Source of the DNA: Streptomyces humicola
GTDB taxonomy: Bacteria > Actinomycetota > Actinomycetes > Streptomycetales > Streptomycetaceae
Reading direction: 5' to 3'
Length of the DNA stretch: 64,000 nucleotides
Assembly (NCBI RefSeq): GCF_024436035.1
Contig: NZ_JANFNG010000020.1
Coordinates: forward strand, 49,056 to 113,055
Shown piece after piece: positions 59,146 through 64,000 of the stretch (positions are counted from its first letter, which is position 1; each line of letters opens with the position of its first letter). Under the pieces are notes generated by a model, which worked only from the letters and a program-made list of their open reading frames with translations, was not told the origin of the DNA and did no database searches. A program made the position numbers and the translations under genes.

Positions 59146-59565
59146 ATGACAGGACTCGTGGTGTGCGTCGCCGTGTTCGCCGCGGCCGGGATCTTCGGCC
59201 TGGTGCACCGGCGGACCGACGGGAGGACACGAGTGCGCAGCAAGGACGACGGCACGCGGCTGACGGCAGCCGAGATCGGCGGTGCGCTCGGTGAGCGGGC
59301 CACGTTGGTGCAGTTCTCGAGTGCCTTCTGCGCGCCGTGCCGTGCCACGCGACGCACCCTCGCCGAGGTCGCCGAGATGGTCGACGGCGTTGTGCACGTG
59401 GAGATCGACGCCGAGGCCCATCTCGATCTCGTCCGTCGTCTTTCGATCCTGAAGACCCCCACCGTGCTGGTGCTCGACCGCAACGGCGCGGTCCGCCGCC
59501 GGGCCGCGGGTCAGCCGCGCAAGGCGGATGTCATCGCCGCCGTCGGAGCGGCGGTGGACCAGTGA
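59146..59565 (+). CDS. Membrane-anchored thioredoxin-like protein
   Basis: A 139-residue protein: one N-terminal transmembrane helix (about residues 3-20), then a thioredoxin domain with the active site FCAPCRA and the cis-Pro region LKTPTVLVL. It should reduce or exchange disulfides or persulfides at the cytosolic membrane face. GGGAGG lies before the ATG at 59146; an ATG at 59116 is less likely. Divergent from DUF4395. Confidence 0.9.
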   Translation: MTGLVVCVAVFAAAGIFGLVHRRTDGRTRVRSKDDGTRLTAAEIGGALGERATLVQFSSAFCAPCRATRRTLAEVAEMVDGVVHVEIDAEAHLDLVRRLSILKTPTVLVLDRNGAVRRRAAGQPRKADVIAAVGAAVDQ

Positions 59566-59591
59566 TCCCCGTCCCACATGCCGGTCCGCCC

Positions 59592-59621
59592 TTGACGTGG
59601 TGCAACCGGAATCGTCAGTCT
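59592..59621 (+). promoter_or_regulatory. Promoter of the second leader peptide
   Basis: TTGACG (59592-59597), 18-bp spacer, CAGTCT (59616-59621), and the leader-peptide ATG 6 bp later (59628), implying a leaderless transcript. Confidence 0.65.
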
Positions 59622-59627
59622 GACGTT

Positions 59628-59711
59628 ATGTCGCATGAGCTCCTTCTGTACGGGCGGACGGATGTCGACCTCGGTCGGCACGCCAGCGCGCGCTGTCCGG
59701 ACGGCCGTTGA
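59628..59711 (+). CDS. Cys-containing leader peptide upstream of flavin reductase
   Basis: A 27-codon open frame starting MSHELLLYGR and ending VDLGRHASARCPDGR. It aligns without gaps to the ssu leader (34440-34357), with 12 of 27 residues identical including Arg10, Asp14-Leu15, Arg17, Ala19-Ser20, Cys23 and Gly26-Arg27. It lies 53 bp upstream of the flavin reductase. The same Cys-dependent attenuation role is inferred. Confidence 0.78.
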   Translation: MSHELLLYGRTDVDLGRHASARCPDGR

Positions 59712-59764
59712 CCACCCCTGACGCCCGTTCAGTTCCGGCCCGACCGTTACAGAAGGACAACTCC

Positions 59765-60316
59765 ATGACTGCGTCGACCGATCTCGGCCGCCCCTCGCAT
59801 CTGGCCGCTTCCCGATCGGGCGCCCCCGATCTCGCCGAGGCTGCCTTCGACAGCACCGTCTTCCGCTCGGTCTTCCGCCGCCACGCGGCGGGCGTCGCCG
59901 TGATCACCGCGGCGGGCGCCGGACCGGTCGGGTTCACGGCCACCTCGCTGACCTCGGTGGCGGCCGAGCCGCCGCTGCTCTCGTTCGGCATCAGCACCGG
60001 CTCCTCCAGCTGGCCGACGCTCACCGAGGCCACACACGTCGGTGTCCACATACTCGGCGAGCACCAGGAGGAGCTGGCGGCGACCTTTGCGCGCAGCGGC
60101 GCCGACCGCTTCGGTAGGCCCACCTCATGGCGTACCGGCCCGCACGGCGTGCCGGTGCTTGACGGCGTTTCCGCCTGGCTCGTGTGCCGGATCGCGGCCC
60201 GGGTGCCCGCCGGTGACCACCGCATCGTCGTCGCCGAGGCGGTTGCCGGCGATCCCGAGGGTCCCGGTCGCCCGCTCCTCTACCACGAGGGCCGCTTCAA
60301 CGCCCTGAGACACTGA
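59765..60316 (+). CDS. Flavin reductase family protein (SsuE-like context)
   Basis: A 183-residue flavin-reductase-like domain protein: VFRSVFRRHAAGVAVITAAG, VGFTATSLTSVAAEPPLLSF and HDI-type segments AGDHRIVVAEAVAGD. It should reduce FMN or FAD with NAD(P)H and hand it to a two-component monooxygenase. No monooxygenase is adjacent. The upstream leader peptide links it to sulfur control and to sulfonate oxygenation. AAGGA precedes the ATG. Confidence 0.9.
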   Translation: MTASTDLGRPSHLAASRSGAPDLAEAAFDSTVFRSVFRRHAAGVAVITAAGAGPVGFTATSLTSVAAEPPLLSFGISTGSSSWPTLTEATHVGVHILGEHQEELAATFARSGADRFGRPTSWRTGPHGVPVLDGVSAWLVCRIAARVPAGDHRIVVAEAVAGDPEGPGRPLLYHEGRFNALRH

Positions 60317-60556
60317 GCCCGTGCCGGGATCTCTCGGCGGTGTCCGCAGGCGTCGGGAACGTCACAGTTCACGAGCCTTGCGGACCGGGCACGGGTTCTG
60401 TCTACTGGCGAGTAATATTTCTGTCGGGGCGTCCCGGCGGTGCTTCGGCTCCGCCTTGGCGCTCCGGCCGGGGAACCGCCCCCGAAGGCGCCTATGCTGC
60501 CTTCACCGGGCAGTTACTGGGTGGGCCCGCAAACCCGATGCAGTAGGAGAGCAGGC
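60317..60556. other. 240-bp upstream region of etfBA
   Basis: Apart from the TACTGGCGAGTA/TAATAT element near 60403-60418, a second TTACTGGGT lies about 60522. No gene is seen. The region is long for this genome and may hold more than one regulatory site. Confidence 0.5.
60403..60418 (+). promoter_or_regulatory. Palindrome over the -10 of etfBA
   Basis: TACTGGCGAGTA (60403-60414; TACT and AGTA arms) overlaps TAATAT (60413-60418), the best -10 in the region. It has the look of a small TetR-type repressor site controlling electron transfer flavoprotein expression. Confidence 0.55.
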
Positions 60557-61342
60557 GTGAGCTTGAGGATCGTTGTCTGTGTGAAGTACGTGCCCGACGC
60601 CACGGGCGACCGTCACTTCGCCGAGGACCTGACCACTGACCGCGATGCCGTGGACGGCCTGCTGTCGGAGCTCGACGAGTACGCGGTGGAACAGGCGCTG
60701 CAGATCTCCGAGGCCGCCGACGACGCGGAGATCACCGTGCTGACCGTCGGTCCGGAGGACGCGAAGGACGCGCTGCGCAAGGCGCTGTCGATGGGCGCCG
60801 ACAAGGCCGTCCACGTCGAGGACGACGCGCTGCACGGCACCGACATCCTGGGTACGTCGCTGGTGCTGGCCAAGGCGATCGAGCACGTCGGCTACGACCT
60901 GGTCGTCTGCGGCATGGCGTCCACCGACGGCACCGCCGGCGTCGTCCCGGCGATCCTCGCCGAGCGCCTGTCCGTGCCGCAGGTCACGCTGCTGTCCGAG
61001 GTCAAGGTCGAGGACGGCACAGTGACCGGCCGCCGCGACGGTGACGCGGCGAGCGAGCAGCTTCAGGCGTCGCTGCCGGCCGTGGTGTCGGTGACCGACC
61101 AGTCCGGCGAGGCCCGTTACCCGTCGTTCAAGGGCATCATGGCCGCCAAGAAGAAGCCGGTGGAGTCGCTCGACCTGTCCGACCTGGGCATCGAGGCGGC
61201 CGAGGTGGGTCTGGCGGGCGCCTGGAGCGCGGTCGACGAGGCCAACGAACGCCCGGCCCGCACCGCCGGGACGATCGTCAAGGACGAGGGCGAGGGCGGC
61301 AAGCAGCTCGCAGCCTTCCTCGCGGAGCGCAAGTTCATCTGA
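60557..61342 (+). CDS. etfB: Electron transfer flavoprotein subunit beta
   Basis: A 261-residue ETF beta (FixA) subunit: IVVCVKYVPDATGDRHF at the start, ALQISEAADDAEITVLTVGPE, MGADKAVHVEDDALHGTD and the C-terminal RYPSFKGIMAAKKKPVE. It binds AMP and, with EtfA, carries electrons from acyl-CoA dehydrogenases (such as the one at 7-8.2 kb) to ETF:quinone oxidoreductase. GTG at 60557 follows TAGGAG. Confidence 0.97.
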   Translation: MSLRIVVCVKYVPDATGDRHFAEDLTTDRDAVDGLLSELDEYAVEQALQISEAADDAEITVLTVGPEDAKDALRKALSMGADKAVHVEDDALHGTDILGTSLVLAKAIEHVGYDLVVCGMASTDGTAGVVPAILAERLSVPQVTLLSEVKVEDGTVTGRRDGDAASEQLQASLPAVVSVTDQSGEARYPSFKGIMAAKKKPVESLDLSDLGIEAAEVGLAGAWSAVDEANERPARTAGTIVKDEGEGGKQLAAFLAERKFI

Positions 61343-61392
61343 GCCGCCGCCCCTGTCACGCCGTCAGAACCTCGCAGGAGAGATGAATTCCC

Positions 61393-62355
61393 ATGGGTGA
61401 AGTCCTCGTCTACGTCGACCATGTGGACGGCGCCGTCCGCAAGCCGACCCTCGAACTGCTGACCCTGGCCCGCCGCATCGGCGAGCCCGTCGCCGTCCAC
61501 CTGGGCGCCGGCGCCGACACTGCCGCCCCGGTGCTCGCCGAGCACGGCGCGACCCGGGTGCTGGCCGCCGACGCGTCCGAGTTCGCCGACTACCTCGTCG
61601 TGCCGAAGGTGGACGCGCTGGAGCAGGCCGTCACGTCCGTGAACCCGGTCGCCGTCCTGGTGCCGTCCTCCGCCGAGGGCAAGGAGATCGCGGCCCGCCT
61701 CGCGGTGCGCATCGGCTCCGGCATCATCACCGACGCCATCGACCTGGAGGCCGGCACCGAGGGCCCGGTCGCAACCCAGTCGGTGTTCGCCGCCGCGTTC
61801 ACCACCAAGTCGCACATCACCAAGGGCACCCCGGTGATCACCGTCAAGCCGAACTCGGCCACCCCCGAGGCCGCACCCGCGGCGGGCACCGTCGAGCAGT
61901 TCGCAGTGACCTTCAGCGAGGGCGCCACCGGCACCAAGGTCGTGGCGCGCACCCCGCGCGAGTCCACCGGCCGCCCGGAGCTGACCGAGGCCGCGATGGT
62001 GGTCTCCGGCGGCCGCGGTGTGGGTGCCGCGGAGAACTTCAACATCATCGAGGCGCTGGCCGACTCGCTCGGCGCGGCCGTCGGCGCCTCGCGCGCCGCC
62101 GTCGACGCCGGCTGGTACCCGCACAGCAACCAGGTGGGCCAGACCGGCAAGCAGGTCTCCCCGCAGCTGTACATCGCCTCCGGCATCTCCGGAGCGATCC
62201 AGCACCGGGCGGGCATGCAGACGTCCAAGACCATCGTGGCCATCAACAAGGACGCCGAAGCCCCGATCTTCGACCTCGTCGATTACGGCGTCGTCGGCGA
62301 CCTCTTCGAGGTCGTCCCGCAGCTCACCGAGGAGATCAAGGTCCGCAAGGGCTGA
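61393..62355 (+). CDS. etfA: Electron transfer flavoprotein subunit alpha
   Basis: A 320-residue ETF alpha (FixB) subunit with the C-terminal FAD domain: [38 protein letters not shown] and [20 protein letters not shown], followed by [25 protein letters not shown] upstream of the ATG. Same operon as etfB (50-bp gap), ended by a hairpin terminator. Confidence 0.97.
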   Translation: MGEVLVYVDHVDGAVRKPTLELLTLARRIGEPVAVHLGAGADTAAPVLAEHGATRVLAADASEFADYLVVPKVDALEQAVTSVNPVAVLVPSSAEGKEIAARLAVRIGSGIITDAIDLEAGTEGPVATQSVFAAAFTTKSHITKGTPVITVKPNSATPEAAPAAGTVEQFAVTFSEGATGTKVVARTPRESTGRPELTEAAMVVSGGRGVGAAENFNIIEALADSLGAAVGASRAAVDAGWYPHSNQVGQTGKQVSPQLYIASGISGAIQHRAGMQTSKTIVAINKDAEAPIFDLVDYGVVGDLFEVVPQLTEEIKVRKG

Positions 62356-62382
62356 GCCGTCACCTGCTGAGCCGTCACATGG

Positions 62383-62419
62383 AGTGGTCCCTGCACGCCC
62401 CGGGCGTACAGGGACCACT
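62383..62419. terminator. Terminator after etfA
   Basis: AGTGGTCCCTG (62383-62393) and CAGGGACCACT (62409-62419) with a 15-nt loop, 28 bp after the etfA stop. Confidence 0.85.
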
Positions 62420-62425
62420 TCCGTG

Positions 62426-62474
62426 TTGACCTGGCGGTACGGCCCGGCTAGCTTCACTTCAACGGTTTGTTGAA
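62426..62474 (+). promoter_or_regulatory. Promoter and operator of the DUF6986-like gene
   Basis: TTGACC (62426-62431), 17-bp spacer, TAGCTT (62449-62454), then TTCAAC-GGTTT-GTTGAA (62458-62474), a perfect palindrome over the predicted start point. The shape suits an IclR- or GntR-type regulator, with repression by blocking initiation. Confidence 0.75.
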
Positions 62475-62492
62475 AGCTCGGGAGTGTGGCAG

Positions 62493-63764
62493 ATGGCGCA
62501 GGGTGAGAGGGCCGGCATGTCGCTGTCGGACGCGGTACGGGAGAGCGTCGGTGCGTCGCTGGCCGGCGTCGATGCCGAGCTGGCGCGGCGCTACCCGGGG
62601 GACCCCGGCACGCGGCAGCCGGTGCACACCGTCTACGTACCGGGAGACGTCTTCGAAGCGGGCACCGTCCGCTCCTGGGGCGACCAGGCCCTTGCCGCGC
62701 TCGACGAGCACGCCCCCGACGCAGCGGCGTTCGCCCGTGTCCTGGAGCTTCCCGAGCAGCTCGCCGCGGATGTCTACGAACGCGTCCGCGCCAAGCTGCG
62801 GCGCGAGCCCATCGAAGATCTGCGGATCGACTTCGAGGACGGTTACGGCCCGCGCCCCGACGACGAGGAGGACGCCGCAGCCGCGCGCGCCGCCCGGCTC
62901 GTCGCCCGGACCGTTGCCGACGGCACCGCACCGCCCTGCATCGGCATCCGGATGAAGTGCATGGAGGCCGCCGTCCGCGACCGCGGCATCCGCACGCTCG
63001 ACATCTTCCTCACCGGACTCATGGAGGCCGGCGGCCTGCCCGAGGGGCTCGTGCTGACCCTCCCCAAGGTGACCTTCCCCGAGCAGGTCTCGGCCATGGT
63101 CAGGCTCTGCGAGGAGTTCGAGAAGGCCCGCGGCCTCGGGCAGGGCCGGATCGGCTTCGAGATCCAGATCGAGACCACCCAGGCGATCCTCGGCCCCGAC
63201 GGCAGGGCCACGGTCGCCCGGCTGATCGACGCCGCCGAGGGCCGCGCCACCGGCCTGCACTACGGAACCTTCGACTACAGCGCCTCGTGCGGCGTCAGCG
63301 CCGCGTACCAGTCCATGGACCACCCGGTGGCCGACCACGCCAAGGCCGTCATGCAGGTCGCGGCCGCGGGCACAGGCGTACGCCTGTCGGACGGCTCCAC
63401 GAATGTGCTGCCGGTCGGCCCGACCTCCCAGGTCCACGACGCCTGGCGGCTCCACTACGGCCTGGTGCGGCGCTCGCTCGCCCGCGCCTACTACCAGGGC
63501 TGGGACATGCACCCGGGCCACCTGCCGACCCGCTACGCGGCCGTCTATGCCTTCTACCGCGAGGGCCTGGAGTCGGCGGCGGCACGGCTTGCGGCGTACG
63601 TGGCACGCGCGGGGGGTGACGTGATGGACGAGCCGGCAACGGCGAAGGCGCTGAGCGGATATGTGCTGCGTGGTCTGGACTGCGGTGCGGTCGACCTGGA
63701 CGAGGTGAGCGGCGCGACGGGGCTCGGGCGTGCGGAGCTGGACGCCCTCGCCGGGCGGGCTTGA
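62493..63764 (+). CDS. DUF6986-like HpcH/HpaI aldolase/citrate-lyase family protein
   Basis: A 423-residue TIM-barrel protein I associate with DUF6986. Family traits include DLRIDFEDGYGPRPDDEE (acidic metal site), GIRMKCMEAAVRDRGIRTLD, GFEIQIETTQAIL and HYGTFDYSASCGVSAAYQ, related to malate synthase and citrate lyase beta. It probably cleaves or condenses a small acyl-CoA or keto acid with Mg2+. ATG at 62493 follows GGGAG by 8 nt. Clean promoter and operator upstream. Confidence 0.82.
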   Translation: MAQGERAGMSLSDAVRESVGASLAGVDAELARRYPGDPGTRQPVHTVYVPGDVFEAGTVRSWGDQALAALDEHAPDAAAFARVLELPEQLAADVYERVRAKLRREPIEDLRIDFEDGYGPRPDDEEDAAAARAARLVARTVADGTAPPCIGIRMKCMEAAVRDRGIRTLDIFLTGLMEAGGLPEGLVLTLPKVTFPEQVSAMVRLCEEFEKARGLGQGRIGFEIQIETTQAILGPDGRATVARLIDAAEGRATGLHYGTFDYSASCGVSAAYQSMDHPVADHAKAVMQVAAAGTGVRLSDGSTNVLPVGPTSQVHDAWRLHYGLVRRSLARAYYQGWDMHPGHLPTRYAAVYAFYREGLESAAARLAAYVARAGGDVMDEPATAKALSGYVLRGLDCGAVDLDEVSGATGLGRAELDALAGRA

Positions 63765-63786
63765 CGCTCTGGGGGTTCGCCCCTTT

Positions 63787-63986
63787 CCCGCGGTTGCGGC
63801 TTGCGTAGGTGTTCTTCCCGCCGCCCGCGGTTGCGGTGCGCTGCGCTGGGCGTTCTGCGGTCGGTTCGCCCGTTCCCCGCGGTTGCTGCTGGGGTGGGGT
63901 GTTTTTCCCGCCGCCCGCGGTTGCGGTGACGCTGCGCTGGGCGCTGGGCCTTTGGGGGTCGGTTTGCCCGTTCCCCGCGGTTGCGG
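63787..63986. repeat. Right-end interspersed repeat array
   Basis: CCCGCGGTTGCGG occurs at 63787, 63824, 63914 and 63974, with a variant CCCGCGGTTGCTG at 63876. Two larger units of about 90 bp (63815-63902 and about 63905-64000) repeat the CCGCCCGCGGTTGCGG block, a GCTGCGCTGGGC segment and a CCCGTTCCCCGCGG segment. It continues to the window edge, so the full extent is not seen. Confidence 0.8.
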
Positions 63987-64000
63987 TTGGGGGTGGGTGT

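Overview
The window looks like a chromosomal segment of a Streptomyces-type actinomycete. GC is very high, nearly all codons end in G or C, GTG and TTG starts are common, and leaderless-type promoters recur. Several families are typical of Streptomycetaceae: DUF6397-like, DUF6421-like, DUF6986-like, DUF5134, an RNase Sa homologue, roadblock/LC7 and NiCoT. I see about 65 protein genes, no rRNA or tRNA, no CRISPR array, no transposase and no phage gene. It reads as metabolic and housekeeping chromosome with some locally decayed parts.

Layout. 0.2-4.4 kb: secreted penicillin-acylase-type Ntn hydrolase and a convergent alpha/beta hydrolase sharing one terminator. 4.5-9.3 kb: two transcription units, SDR-TetR-quinone oxidoreductase and APH-fold kinase-acyl-CoA dehydrogenase. 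Each carries the same 20-bp palindrome, so the TetR protein probably controls both as an acyl or hydroxyacyl catabolic regulon. 9.3-13.6 kb: sugar-acid use (gudD, gntP, gntK, gntR). 13.7-20.2 kb: nickel/cobalt permease with a Nur-like box, NUDIX enzyme, secreted RNase Sa homologue, methyltransferase, YnfA-type membrane protein, orphan roadblock protein, DUF6397-like protein and a small secreted protein. 20.2-27 kb: tesB, a Ski2-like helicase, a DUF457-type membrane hydrolase, and a divergent MarR/ABC exporter pair.

27.0-34.5 kb: the lactate-oxidation operon lutABC with an upstream 19-bp palindrome, then an FAD monooxygenase and a sulfonate-uptake (ssu) operon. The ssu operon starts with a 27-codon Cys-containing leader peptide. 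Its permease gene has a one-base frameshift, and its ssuD survives only as a frameshifted 5' fragment. 34.6-44.2 kb: HAD phosphatase, Lrp regulator, 6-phosphogluconolactonase-like protein, CbiX-like protein, sugar kinase, uracil-DNA glycosylase, BNR-repeat protein, an OYE/ArsR divergent pair and a TetR gene. 44.5-53.4 kb: Tat-type lipoprotein with an M15-like core, YjbQ, an M48 peptidase-PAP2-HAD operon, DUF5134, a DMT exporter and MocR regulator whose start codons overlap, VOC, GNAT and GDPD.

53.7-57.8 kb: an unassigned, partly coupled set (DUF6421-like, SDR, threonine-aldolase-type PLP enzyme, B3/4-domain protein). 57.8-60.3 kb: PlsC, a DUF4395/thioredoxin divergent pair, and a flavin reductase with a second 27-codon leader peptide that aligns without gaps to the first. 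60.5-63.8 kb: etfB-etfA and a DUF6986-like lyase, each with a palindrome at its promoter. The right end is a GC-rich direct-repeat array.

The least described items are the shared-operator TetR regulon with a split ACAD10/11-like kinase and dehydrogenase, the two homologous leader peptides on sulfur or flavin genes, and the DUF6421 gene set. Functions come from motifs read by eye; no database search was run.
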